Below, one piece after another: positions 42,558 to 51,844 of a stretch of DNA of 61,755 nt (the stretch's first letter is position 1; the number at the start of each line of letters is the position of its first letter). A model generated the notes under the pieces. The model did no database searches. It saw nothing but the letters and a program-made list of their open reading frames with translations, and had not been told where the DNA came from. The position numbers were made by a program, and so were the translations under genes. The stretch is from an uncultured Planctomycetia bacterium (lineage in GTDB: Bacteria; Planctomycetota; Phycisphaerae; Phycisphaerales; SM1A02), in assembly GCA_937871505.1 (NCBI GenBank), contig CALMPF010000045.1, positions 1-61,755 of the forward strand, in the 5' to 3' direction.

Positions 42558-45470
42558 ATGGGGAACCCGCGCGATGATCGCGGTGGGGAAGAGCCGGGTC
42601 CGGCTCAGGATGGCCCTGCGCGCTGCGATCAGCGTGAAGACCCGACGCTCGACGCTTCGTCGAGGGATCCGTCGCGCGCCGCGGCGCCGGAGGCGATGCG
42701 CTCGGCCGGTCCGGAGCCTCCCACGCTCGATCAGCGCCGCGACACTGCGGTGCCGACCGCCGACTCGGCGGGTCTCCGCGGAGTCGATGGCGATCGAGCA
42801 GATGATGGCGTGCGCTCGCCAGGCTCCTCGGCGGACCGCGAACGCGGAGAGGGCGGAGCGTCCGGACGGGCTGGACGGGTCGGAGGAGGCGAACTCCGCG
42901 TCGGCCCGTATCGGGTCGTCCGGGTCATCGGAGCGGGGGGGATGGGCGCCGTTTTTGAAGCGTGGGATGACCGGCTCGGGCGCCGCGTCGCCATCAAGTC
43001 GATCCACCCGCGCCATCGTCTCGACGCCCGGGCGAAGACGCGCTTCCTGCGCGAAGCGCGGATCCTCTCGGCGCTCGAGCATCCGAACATCTGTCGGCTC
43101 TACGACTACATCGAGACCGCGGAGGGGGATTACCTCGTCCTCGAGTACATCGACGGGAGACCGCTCGCAGAGGCGGCGCGCGACCTTCCCCGCAGCGCCC
43201 GGCTCGAGATCGCCCAGCAGGTGGCGAACGTCCTCGTCGCGGCGCACGCGGCCGGCATCGTCCACCGCGACCTGAAGCCCGACAACATCCTCGTCACCGG
43301 CGAAGGCGTCGCGAAGGTGCTCGATTTCGGGATCGCGCGCCGCACGGAGGATGGGATCGTCGCCGACGGCGAGGCAAGGCTCGAGGCGGTCGGAGGCGAC
43401 CCGCACGACGTCCATGGGCATCCGTCGACAGAGGCGCTCGAGGTCACAGCGGCCGGAGACCTCGTCGGCACGCCGATGTACATGGCTCCGGAGCAGGCCC
43501 GCGGTGCGGAGCCGACGCCGGCCGGCGACATCTACGCCTTCGGCCTCGTGCTCGCGGAGCTGCTCTCGGGCGCCCGCCCGCGCGTCCGCCGCGAGGGTGA
43601 CGGGGCCGCGAGCCTCGTCGAGCAGGCGGCGCGCGGCGAGTGGCTGCGCCCGAAGCTCCGCGACCGCGAGCTCGATCGACTGATCGGCGATCTCACGCGG
43701 CTGGTCCCTGCGGAGCGCCCCGGCGCATCCGAGGCCGTCCGGCGCCTCGCGCGGCGGCGGCGCCGCCCGGTCCGGCGGGCGGCATGGGCGGCCGGTGCCC
43801 TGATGCTGGCGCTCGGTCTCGCGGGTGCGGCGAAGTACACCTTCGACCTCGAGAGCGAGCGCGCAGTCGCCATCGCGGCGCAGCGCGAGGCCGAGGATCT
43901 GATCGGCTTCATGGCCGAGGAGCTTCGGGCGCAGCTCGCTCCGGTCGGGCGGCTCGACGTTCTTGGCGCAGTCGCCGAACGGATCATCGACTACTACGCA
44001 GCCCGCGATCCCGCGACCCTCGACGATGCCCAGCGGCACAAGTACGCCAAGGGGCTCCAGCTCATCGGCGAAGTCCAGATCTACCGCAATGACGCCGACC
44101 TCGCTTCGGCCGAACGCGCTTTCGTGGATGCGGCGCGGCTGCTCGAGGCGCTCGCCGCCGCCGACCCTCGCAACGGCGGCGTGCTCAAGTCGCTCGGCGC
44201 GGCGCACTTCTGGATCGGGAGCATCGCCTACCGCCGCGGCGACCTCGCGGGCGCGACCCGCGAGTTCGAGGCGTACCACGACCTCGCGAAGCGGCTCGTC
44301 GCGCTTGACGGCTCCAGTGCCGAGTGGCAGCTCGAGCTCGGGTACGCCCAGAGCAACCTGGTCCAGGTCTATCGCGACCGCGGCGATCTCGATGCGTCGC
44401 GATCGGCCCTCGATGCCTCGCTCGTCACCAAGCGCCGCGTCGTCGAGCTCTCTCCCGACGATGCCTCGGCGCGGCGCAGCCTGGCGAACGGCCTGACCTA
44501 TGTCGCGCAGGATCGCCTCCGCGCCGGCGACCTCGACGGCGCCCTCGAGGCGATGGGGGAGTCGATCGAGCTGGTCCGCGCCGGCGGATCCGCAGGCCCG
44601 GATGCCGAGGAGCGCTACCGGTTCGCGGTCGCGGCCGTCCTGCGCGGCGAGATGCTCCTGAACGCGGGTCGTTCGGAGGCTGCGCTTCAGGACTTCCGCC
44701 ACGCCTCCGAGGCGCTGCGCTCGCTGCTGGAGATCGAGCCCTCGAACGGAGATTGGCAGCGCGAGCTGGCGATCTGCCAGCGCTGGTCGGGCCACGCGCT
44801 CGAGCGGCTCGGTCGAGTCGCCGAGGCGCGGGCCTCGCTGGACGTCGGTCGCCGGATCCTCGACGAGCTGGTGACCTTCGCGCCTGAGCAGGTGCGCTGG
44901 CAGGTCGATCTCGGCTGGATGGAGTGGGAGCTCGCGCGCTTCGAGAAGCGTGCGGGGAACGACGCGGTCGCCGCTGCGCACGCTCGATCGGCCCGCACGC
45001 TCTTCGACGGGATCGTCGCGGCGAGCGCCGAAGGGGAGCTGCGCGATCGACTCGCCATCGGCGCCGCGGAGGCCGCGCTCTTCGAGGGTCGGATTGCGCT
45101 GCGCCGGAACGACTCGGAGCAGGCTCGGCGGCACGCGGAGCTGGCGCTCGAGCGACTGCCGCTCCCCGAACGACTTTCGCGCGACAGCACGATCGCGGCC
45201 GAGCAACTGCGGATCGAGTCGCTCGTGCTGTTGGGACGCACCGAGGAAGCGGGGGCCGCCGTCGAGAGACTCGGCGGGCGCGATCGGCTTCCGGCGAACC
45301 TGCTTGAGCTGATCGGCGCGACGACGCCGGCGCTCCCCGCGGCCGGAGCGACGGGTCCCCAGGCGATGCGGCCGCGCTTCCGCGGCCCGCGCGGGCGTGC
45401 GGAAGCTCAGACCACAGGTCTCTCGCACTCCATCCTGAGGATGGCTGCGACATCACTCACCACCCCATGA
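42558..45470 (+). CDS. PknB-type Ser/Thr kinase with TPR-like extracytoplasmic region
   Basis: This 970-residue protein has a disordered N-terminus (1-115). A Hanks-type kinase follows: Gly loop GAGGMGAVFEAWD, Lys147 in VAIKS, HRDLKPDN (236-243), DFG (256-258) and APE (310-312). The activation segment is unusually long (about 50 residues, Glu/His-rich). One membrane segment lies at 409-427. The 540-residue C-terminal part is made of helical pairs with the spacing of TPR repeats and would lie outside the cytoplasm. ATG 42558 is chosen because earlier in-frame sequence overlaps the preceding gene and is Arg-rich. A small protein gene follows after 13 bases. Many planctomycete kinases have this layout. 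Confidence 0.9.
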   Translation: MGNPRDDRGGEEPGPAQDGPARCDQREDPTLDASSRDPSRAAAPEAMRSAGPEPPTLDQRRDTAVPTADSAGLRGVDGDRADDGVRSPGSSADRERGEGGASGRAGRVGGGELRVGPYRVVRVIGAGGMGAVFEAWDDRLGRRVAIKSIHPRHRLDARAKTRFLREARILSALEHPNICRLYDYIETAEGDYLVLEYIDGRPLAEAARDLPRSARLEIAQQVANVLVAAHAAGIVHRDLKPDNILVTGEGVAKVLDFGIARRTEDGIVADGEARLEAVGGDPHDVHGHPSTEALEVTAAGDLVGTPMYMAPEQARGAEPTPAGDIYAFGLVLAELLSGARPRVRREGDGAASLVEQAARGEWLRPKLRDRELDRLIGDLTRLVPAERPGASEAVRRLARRRRRPVRRAAWAAGALMLALGLAGAAKYTFDLESERAVAIAAQREAEDLIGFMAEELRAQLAPVGRLDVLGAVAERIIDYYAARDPATLDDAQRHKYAKGLQLIGEVQIYRNDADLASAERAFVDAARLLEALAAADPRNGGVLKSLGAAHFWIGSIAYRRGDLAGATREFEAYHDLAKRLVALDGSSAEWQLELGYAQSNLVQVYRDRGDLDASRSALDASLVTKRRVVELSPDDASARRSLANGLTYVAQDRLRAGDLDGALEAMGESIELVRAGGSAGPDAEERYRFAVAAVLRGEMLLNAGRSEAALQDFRHASEALRSLLEIEPSNGDWQRELAICQRWSGHALERLGRVAEARASLDVGRRILDELVTFAPEQVRWQVDLGWMEWELARFEKRAGNDAVAAAHARSARTLFDGIVAASAEGELRDRLAIGAAEAALFEGRIALRRNDSEQARRHAELALERLPLPERLSRDSTIAAEQLRIESLVLLGRTEEAGAAVERLGGRDRLPANLLELIGATTPALPAAGATGPQAMRPRFRGPRGRAEAQTTGLSHSILRMAATSLTTP

Positions 45471-45483
45471 GAAAGGTCAAGCA

Positions 45484-45996
45484 ATGGCGACGACGACGAT
45501 CGAGATCCAGAAGAGCTCCGCAGCCGGGCGGGCCACGATGAAGGGCGACCCGTCCGCGGGCGGGACGAGGGCGCTGATCGAGAACTCCGGGGACGAGGTC
45601 TCGCTCGAGATCGACGGTTCCTCGTTCCCGGCGGGGACGCAGTTCAAGCGGGTCTCCTTCTTCCCGACCTCGGACGAGAGCGCGGGAGCGACGGGGGCCC
45701 GGCGGATCGATCTCGACACGACCGACTCGCCGGTGACGATCTCAGGCCGCCGCGCCGACGGCTCGACCGTGACGCTCTTCACGATGACCTGGAACCGCGG
45801 CAATCGGTCTCAGCCGGTCCTGATCACCGACGCCGAGGCCGCAGGCGGCGACGTCGCCTGGTTCTCCGTCGATGTGATCGAGCCGACGGGGAGCACGACG
45901 CGGACGTGGACGCTCGACCCTGAGCTCGTCAACACATCGGGCGGAAGTCCCGGCTGGGGACCGACGCGCCCGGCGACGCTCACGGCGATCGTGTGA
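45484..45996 (+). CDS. Small acidic beta-rich protein downstream of the kinase
   Basis: I do not recognise this 170-residue protein. It has no signal peptide. Its composition is rich in Ser, Thr, Gly and Asp with alternating beta-forming stretches (SLEIDGSSFPAGTQFKRVSF, TVTLFTMTWNRG) and many Ser/Thr that could be phosphorylated. It starts 13 bases after the kinase stop with AGAAAGG as ribosome binding site, so it is very probably co-transcribed and could be a substrate or modulator of that kinase. This is inference from context only. Confidence 0.72.
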   Translation: MATTTIEIQKSSAAGRATMKGDPSAGGTRALIENSGDEVSLEIDGSSFPAGTQFKRVSFFPTSDESAGATGARRIDLDTTDSPVTISGRRADGSTVTLFTMTWNRGNRSQPVLITDAEAAGGDVAWFSVDVIEPTGSTTRTWTLDPELVNTSGGSPGWGPTRPATLTAIV

Positions 45997-46209
45997 AAGG
46001 CAGCGCCGGGGGCCAGCGCCGCCGAGCAGACTCTGACGAAGGTGCTCGCGCGGAGCCGGGGGCGAGGCGGCGCGGAGCGGCGGAGGGGCGCATCGATCTC
46101 GGGATGGCACCCTCCGCGCTCGCGGTGCGCGGTCCCCCGCGGATGGCTCGCAGGCGCCGCTTGCCGCCGACGGACCCACCGCCGCCGGTTCGCCCGGCGC
46201 TCGGTTGCG

Positions 46210-46392
46210 ATGCGCGCTCGCGTCGCCGACCTCGCGCTGCGATCGATGATCCACGGCCGCCCCGGTGCTGCGCTCACAGCCGAAGCGGCCTCTCGCGCGG
46301 CAACGGCGGTCGCCGAGACGCTTGGCCCCGACGGGGAGCAGACGTTCCTCCGCGACGAGGCACGCGCGGCGCTCGCCCGCGCGGGCACATGA
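46210..46392 (+). CDS. Possible small helical protein
   Basis: A 60-residue frame (MRARVADLALRSMIHG at the start) has G/C-ending codons and a plausible helical composition (AALTAEAASRAATAVAETLG). No ribosome binding site or family is recognised, so it may be a chance frame. The rest of the spacer 45997-46575 shows no gene. Confidence 0.35.
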   Translation: MRARVADLALRSMIHGRPGAALTAEAASRAATAVAETLGPDGEQTFLRDEARAALARAGT

Positions 46393-46575
46393 CCGCCGAC
46401 TGCCCCGCCGCGATCGGCCGCCGCCACCCCGAGTCGATCAGGCGCATCGCAGGCCGCCCGATTCCCGATGGACCGCTCGGGGAAGACCGTCGCGGCCGAC
46501 GCTGGAGCGCCGGTCGCGTCGCGGTTCCCCGCGCACCCCGCTCGCGCCGGCCGCTCCGCGCCGCAGGCGCTCGCG

Positions 46576-49500
46576 TCAGGCCATGCCGCGGCCCATGCCG
46601 CCCACTCCACCCGCGTGGCCGAGCCAGCGTTCGAGGACGGAGCGGAGGTCGTCGCGGTCGATGGCGCCCTCAGTGCGGTCGGCGGCAGGGCCGAAGTAGC
46701 GCTGCTGGAGGGAGTCGATCTCCTCGGCGAGGGATCGGCGATCGTCGGGGCCGAGCCGGACGGCGCCGTCGCGCTCGATGCGGCGCAGGGCGGTGACGAC
46801 GCTGAGCGGAGTGATGCGCTCGGGGAGGGCGAACCCAGCCTCCATCGGAGCGGCGCGGCCCACCTGGCGCCGCAGCACGAAGACGGCGACGGCGATCAGC
46901 GCCGCGATGATGACGGCGAAGAGAAGCGTCCGGGCGCGAGCGCCCGGCGCGGCGACCGCCACGCTCGTTCCCGCGATCTCGACGACGTCCATGTCCGCGT
47001 ACTGCCGCGAGACGAGGCTCCCTTCGACGCCCTCGGCGAGCTTCGGGAGCGTGAACGTCTTCCCCGCGGCGCCGCCTGCGGGCGTGTAGGTGATCAGCCA
47101 CGAGCGCTCGGTCGGGAGCCGATAGGCGCCGCGATCGTCGGGCTTGATGTAGTCCTGCGCCGTCTCGCGCCCGCGCCTGCCGAACATCTGCGAGCTCGCG
47201 ACCACCGCATCGGCCTCCATCACCACCAGCGGTCTGCGCTCGACGCCCCCTTCGGCGACGGCGAAGCCGGGAAGCGCGGTGGCGTAGCCCGGGAGAAGCG
47301 CATCGAGTTCGGGAATGACCCCCTCGCCCTTGGCGTGGATCTCGAGCGTGACCTTCGGATTCCGCTCGCCCTCGGCGAGCTGGCGGAGATCGAGCGTCTG
47401 CGTCACCTCGAGGTTGCGAAGCGGGCGGCGCGACGGTTCGGAGGCGGCGTCGATCGGCTGGGCGTTGGAGACCACCGGGAGCGTCACGACCCCGAGCATG
47501 TCGTTGAAGGTGAGGTCCATCGAGACCGAGGGGAGCCGATCGGCGCTGGGATCGCGGGCCGCGAGGAGGGCGTACGCGACCGGCTTCTCGAGCCAGCCAT
47601 CCTCCCCCGCCTCCCTGACCGGGAGCGGCGGCGCGAGGGCCTCGAAGAACGCCAGCCCCTCGACATCGAAGCGCTGGGCGAGCGCCGTCTCGAGGTCCTT
47701 GCGGAGCTGATCGCGGTAGTTCACCGACCGCATCGTCGAGCCGACGCGCGTCCAGACGTCGTTCTGGAGATAGCGGCTGAAGCCGCCGGTCTCGCGATCG
47801 ACGGCCGCCGTGAAGCGCATCAGGATCGTCGCGCCGAAGGGCTGCCTGGCGCCGACGCGGTCATCGCCGTCGATGACGACGCGGAGCTTGATCTCGTCCT
47901 TGACGAGGTCCTGGTAGAGATCGGCGAGGCGGCGGAGTCCGGCGCCTCCGTCGTGGTCGCCGACGATGCGCATCGCGTGGCGGACGATCCGCGGCTTGAT
48001 CTCCGGAGGCAGGCCGCCGAGGGCGCCGTCGACGGCCTGCGCGAAGAGCGCGATGTGCCGGTCTGCCGCGTCCGGCGGAAGCGCCTCGATCGCCTTGCGG
48101 ATCAGGTCGATCTGGTCGTCCTGCGGCGATCCTTCGACGAGGAGGTCGTCGCGGGTGAGGTAGTTCAGTTCCGAGCCGCCGATGGCGGCGTTGAACCACG
48201 CGAGGTAGACGCCCGCATCGTCGCGCTGCTCGCCCGCGCGCACCAGATCGGCGTAGCGCTCGGCGGTCTGGGCGAACGCCTCGAAGGCCTCCTTGCGGTA
48301 GCGGTTGTAGGTGGTGAAGTCGGACCCTTCCTGGGCCTGCTTGTACTGCACGCGATCGAAGGCGAGTCCCGCCTTGGTGACCGCGTGGCGCCATGAGGCG
48401 GGTTCGCCCGCGATCGCCCGCTCGATCAGGATCAGCGCGAGCGCATAGCCCTGCTCGACCATCGCCGCGAGCTCGGCGGGCGTGCGCCGCGAACCCGCCT
48501 GCTGCTGGGCGCGGCGGTCGCGCCAATCGGCGCCGAGGCCGGAGCGCATCTGTTCCGCCAGGGCCGCCGCCGTCCGCGGCGAGAGCTCCTCGATGGGTCC
48601 GAAGACCGCTTCGATCCCCTCGCGCGTGAAGATCTCGGTCGCCCCGTGGCAGCGCCGGAACGCCGCCGCGACGCTTGGAAGCTGCCGGGACTCGACGCCG
48701 ATGGAATCCATCACGTCCATCAGCCTGGTGAGCCTTTCGAGGTTCCGCCGCTGGCGGCCGCGGGTGAGCGGCGCGCTGGGCATGCGGTTGTACCCCCAGC
48801 CCCAGAAGAACCAGTCCTCGTCCTGCTGCGGCGTCGAGACCAGGCGCGTCTCCCAGCGCCGGAGGAATCGGTCGGCGAACTCGATCGCCTGGTCGGGGAA
48901 GCGGCTGGACGCCCGCGCGAGGTACTCCAGCGCGGCATCGATCTCGTCGTTGACGATCGCAATCCCGATCGCGGCGTTGTAGACGCGGCTGACGAGGCTC
49001 GGATCGAGCGCCGCGAGCCAGCGTTCGTCGGGCAGGGCCCGGCCCAGCAGCCGGGTGTCTCCGCCTGACTGGCGCCGCCCCTGCATCATGTAGGGCGGGA
49101 ACTGCTGCTGCTGCTGCTGACCCCCGTCGAGGGCGGTCTCCGCCTCCGCGACGAGCGCGTTGGTCAGCATCCGCAGAGGGACTCGGATCACGTGCAGCTC
49201 GACGCCGGTGCGGGCGAGCAGCGTGTCGACGGACTCCTTCATCGTGAGGATGGTCTGAGCGCGCTCGGTGGTCCCGAGCCGGCTGTCGCGCAGGCCGACG
49301 GCCTTGAGCGCGATCACTTCGAGCGCCGCCGGAGCGAGCGACTGGCTGGCGAAGACCTCTCGAAGCCACGCGCCAGCCGGACCAGGGGGAATCCCCGGCA
49401 GCAGATCGATCGCCTTGCGCAGGGCGGCGGTGCGGGCGGTCGGCTCGGCTTCGGGCATGAGCGTGAGCTCGGCGTAGAGATCCCACGCCGTACGGATAAG

Positions 49501-50496
49501 CCCGTCTCGGTCCGTCGTCGTCGCCGGATGGGAGGCGAGCTCCTCGTGATAGCGGGCGTGGTTGAGAAGCCCCGCGCCGTCCCGGGCACCGCGCACGTCG
49601 TCCAGCGAGGGCAGATAGGCGTAGGCGTCGCGGACGAGACCCGCAGCGACGAGCAGCCGGACCGTGCGCTGGCGCTGGTCGGCGTCGGCGCGGCCGAAGC
49701 TCCGCGTTCCCTCATGGATCTTCGCGAGCATCGGCGCCGTGCTGTAGCGCGTGGCGGCGTTGCGGATGAGCCCGGCGAGGGTGTCGACCTGCCAGTCGGG
49801 AAGGTCGATCGGGGAGGCGTCGGCGATGGCGAGGACTTCCTCGGGGAGCAGCGCCGGATCCGGCCGCGCGCCGGGGTTGTTGCGCGGCGGGCTGTTGAGG
49901 CCCTGGAGCACGTGGGAGAAGATGCCGACGGCGTCGTTGCGCGGCAGCGAGCGCAGGTACTCGGCGAAGATGGCCCATTCGCCGGCCATGACCTGGAGGT
50001 GCAGCCACTTCGCAACCGCCGCATGATCCTCCGGTGCCGGCGCCGCGGGGCTCTCGAAGCCAAGCTGCGAGCGCGCGGCGAGGACCGCCGCAGGCGTTCG
50101 GACGAACTCGGTGTTGCGGATGATCTGGAGGAGGGGCGAGTCGCCCTTCGCAGCGGGCGCCGCGCCCTCGGTCTCGGCTCCGGCGAGGAGCGTCGCGACG
50201 TCGAAGCCCATGTCGGCGAGCCACGCCCGCAGCGCGGCACGTTCCGCCTCGCCGGCCGCGGCGTACTCGCGGCGGATCTCGGCGACCTCATCGGCGCCGA
50301 GGCCGGGCACGGCGACCGTCGACTGGGCGTGCATCGCGGCGCCGCACGGACCGAGCGCAAGCAGCAGCGCAAGCAGCGCTCCGCGAGCGCGGTCGGCCGC
50401 CGCTCGCGGGAAGCCGTCGTCGCGGCGCGGGCCGCGCTTCGCGGGCGCGTCGGAGAAGAGGCGGCGGATGCCCTGACGTTCGGTGTGCTCTGACAT
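46576..50496 (-). CDS. Large membrane-anchored protein at the end of the Bat-type operon
   Basis: This 1,306-residue protein I cannot assign. A hydrophobic segment near 39-58 may be a signal anchor. The body is mainly helical with TPR-like spacing, interrupted by a Gln run (GGQQQQQQF). The C-terminal third is beta-rich, then comes a membrane segment at about 1190-1210 and a 96-residue charged cytoplasmic tail. Two anchors with a large external part is the general plan of BatD proteins, and its place after the VWA and repeat-helix genes fits that role, but the length is about twice that of BatD. The gap to the upstream gene is 155 bases. Start ATG 50496 lacks a strong ribosome binding site. 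Confidence 0.85.
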   Translation of the reverse strand: MSEHTERQGIRRLFSDAPAKRGPRRDDGFPRAAADRARGALLALLLALGPCGAAMHAQSTVAVPGLGADEVAEIRREYAAAGEAERAALRAWLADMGFDVATLLAGAETEGAAPAAKGDSPLLQIIRNTEFVRTPAAVLAARSQLGFESPAAPAPEDHAAVAKWLHLQVMAGEWAIFAEYLRSLPRNDAVGIFSHVLQGLNSPPRNNPGARPDPALLPEEVLAIADASPIDLPDWQVDTLAGLIRNAATRYSTAPMLAKIHEGTRSFGRADADQRQRTVRLLVAAGLVRDAYAYLPSLDDVRGARDGAGLLNHARYHEELASHPATTTDRDGLIRTAWDLYAELTLMPEAEPTARTAALRKAIDLLPGIPPGPAGAWLREVFASQSLAPAALEVIALKAVGLRDSRLGTTERAQTILTMKESVDTLLARTGVELHVIRVPLRMLTNALVAEAETALDGGQQQQQQFPPYMMQGRRQSGGDTRLLGRALPDERWLAALDPSLVSRVYNAAIGIAIVNDEIDAALEYLARASSRFPDQAIEFADRFLRRWETRLVSTPQQDEDWFFWGWGYNRMPSAPLTRGRQRRNLERLTRLMDVMDSIGVESRQLPSVAAAFRRCHGATEIFTREGIEAVFGPIEELSPRTAAALAEQMRSGLGADWRDRRAQQQAGSRRTPAELAAMVEQGYALALILIERAIAGEPASWRHAVTKAGLAFDRVQYKQAQEGSDFTTYNRYRKEAFEAFAQTAERYADLVRAGEQRDDAGVYLAWFNAAIGGSELNYLTRDDLLVEGSPQDDQIDLIRKAIEALPPDAADRHIALFAQAVDGALGGLPPEIKPRIVRHAMRIVGDHDGGAGLRRLADLYQDLVKDEIKLRVVIDGDDRVGARQPFGATILMRFTAAVDRETGGFSRYLQNDVWTRVGSTMRSVNYRDQLRKDLETALAQRFDVEGLAFFEALAPPLPVREAGEDGWLEKPVAYALLAARDPSADRLPSVSMDLTFNDMLGVVTLPVVSNAQPIDAASEPSRRPLRNLEVTQTLDLRQLAEGERNPKVTLEIHAKGEGVIPELDALLPGYATALPGFAVAEGGVERRPLVVMEADAVVASSQMFGRRGRETAQDYIKPDDRGAYRLPTERSWLITYTPAGGAAGKTFTLPKLAEGVEGSLVSRQYADMDVVEIAGTSVAVAAPGARARTLLFAVIIAALIAVAVFVLRRQVGRAAPMEAGFALPERITPLSVVTALRRIERDGAVRLGPDDRRSLAEEIDSLQQRYFGPAADRTEGAIDRDDLRSVLERWLGHAGGVGGMGRGMA

Positions 50497-50651
50497 GGGA
50501 ACTGACCCTCGCCCCGTCGTGGAGTGAGTGTTCGAGCGAGTCCTGGACCGGAGGGTGAAGCGATCGAAGCGTGAAGCGAACTGGAGGCGAAGCGATTTGG
50601 GGGGGTGAAGCGCGCCATGAATCGAGTCGCGCGCCCGAACGCCGCCGATCG

Positions 50652-51521
50652 TCACCAGCCGCCGCGGATCTCTTCCGGGCCGCCGGCACCGCGCGCGTCG
50701 CGGTTGCCGCGGGGTCCGGGGCGCTTGCCGCGGTTCTTGCAGGTCCCGTCACGGCACTCCATCTTGCCTTGGCAGGGCGAGTCCTTCGGGAGCGGCCTCG
50801 CCTGAAGCTCGACGAGCGCTGCCTGCTCGAGGTTCAGGACGAGCTCGAGGTTGCGCTGGTGGTTGGTCGCGGCAGCGCCGCCCTCGGCGCGCTCGCGCTC
50901 GGCGAGGTATCGGAACTGCTGCCGCGCGATCCCCGACTCGACCATCCACTCCTGGGCCGGCATTCCCGAGAGCCGCAGCAGCCGGGCGCCGTAGTAGCAG
51001 GCGGTCGCGAGCTCCTCGCGCACCTGCCGACCGAGCGGGGAATCGCCCTCGCCCGCCGACTCGAGGGCTTCAAGCGACGACTCCAGCTCGCCGATTCCCG
51101 TCCAGACATCCCCGGAGCGCACCATCGCCCGGGCGCGGGCGAGCTGAATCTCGCGCGCCTTCTCCGGCACCGCGTCGCCGAGCGCCGTCAGCACGCGCTC
51201 GTGGGCATCGGCGGCGCGCCCCCATGCTTCCGCGGCGCGGTCGTAGGCGGCGAGCTCGCGCTCGGTCGCGCGCGTCGCCGCCTCGGCGTCGTCAGGGTCC
51301 GAAGAGCGCAGCGCCCTCCGCCTCGCCTCGATCCCGGCGAGATGGGCCTCGTACGCGCTCTCCTGGAGCGCCATCGCCTCGCGCTCTGCTGCGACGGCGT
51401 CGTCCTGGAGCCGGGCGGCCCGATCGACGACGACGCTCGCTTGACCCGGCCCGTAGTGAAAGGAGATCGCCGCGACGGGGATCAGTGCCCAGAGGGCCCA
51501 GCCGATGCGTGAAGCGTTCAT
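50652..51521 (-). CDS. Membrane-anchored repeat-helix protein, BatC/BatE-like position
   Basis: This 289-residue protein has one N-terminal membrane segment (IGWALWALIPVAAISF). Long Ala/Glu/Arg helices follow with TPR-like pairing (RAAEAWGRAADAHERVLTAL, then RARAMVRSGDVWTGIGELES). The end is an unusual tail with three Cys (PCQGKMECRDGTCKNRGK) and Gly/Arg low complexity. TPR proteins are standard members of Bat operons. The gap to the upstream VWA gene is 323 bases and contains a tandem array. Confidence 0.72.
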   Translation of the reverse strand: MNASRIGWALWALIPVAAISFHYGPGQASVVVDRAARLQDDAVAAEREAMALQESAYEAHLAGIEARRRALRSSDPDDAEAATRATERELAAYDRAAEAWGRAADAHERVLTALGDAVPEKAREIQLARARAMVRSGDVWTGIGELESSLEALESAGEGDSPLGRQVREELATACYYGARLLRLSGMPAQEWMVESGIARQQFRYLAERERAEGGAAATNHQRNLELVLNLEQAALVELQARPLPKDSPCQGKMECRDGTCKNRGKRPGPRGNRDARGAGGPEEIRGGW

Positions 51522-51589
51522 GGTGAGATGTCCTTCTGCGAGGCCCGGGGCGCGGTGCTGCAAGGTGCAGTGCGGCGAGCCGGAGCGGG

Positions 51590-51672
51590 TGATCCCGGGT
51601 GGTGGTGCTGGGTGACGCCGGGGTGGTGCCGGGGGTGGTGCCGGGGGTGTTGCCGGGGGTGTTGCCGTCTCG
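51590..51672. repeat. Tandem array, 12-base GGTGCCGGGGGT unit
   Basis: About six imperfect copies of GGT(G/T)(G/T)TGCCGGG lie in the 323-base gap between the second VWA gene and the repeat-helix gene. The array is G/T-rich on the plus strand. No gene is visible in the rest of the gap. Confidence 0.8.
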
Positions 51673-51844
51673 GAAGTTCGGGGTGGTCCGGCGGGGCCAC
51701 CGGTCAACTCTAACGCCTCTCGGGGCGCCGCGATCGCCTGCTGCGCGCAGTCGCCGAGGATTCTGAAGGGTGTTTCGGAGGAAGGGCGGGTTCGTGCGGC
51801 GGCGTGGCGGCGCTCCCAGGCTGGTTCCTGCGCGCCCCGGCGGG

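Noticed and set aside
42315..45428. A 1,037-residue minus-strand frame over the kinase gene
   Set aside because: It is antisense to a kinase with all catalytic motifs and has Arg/Glu-rich composition without any recognisable domain.
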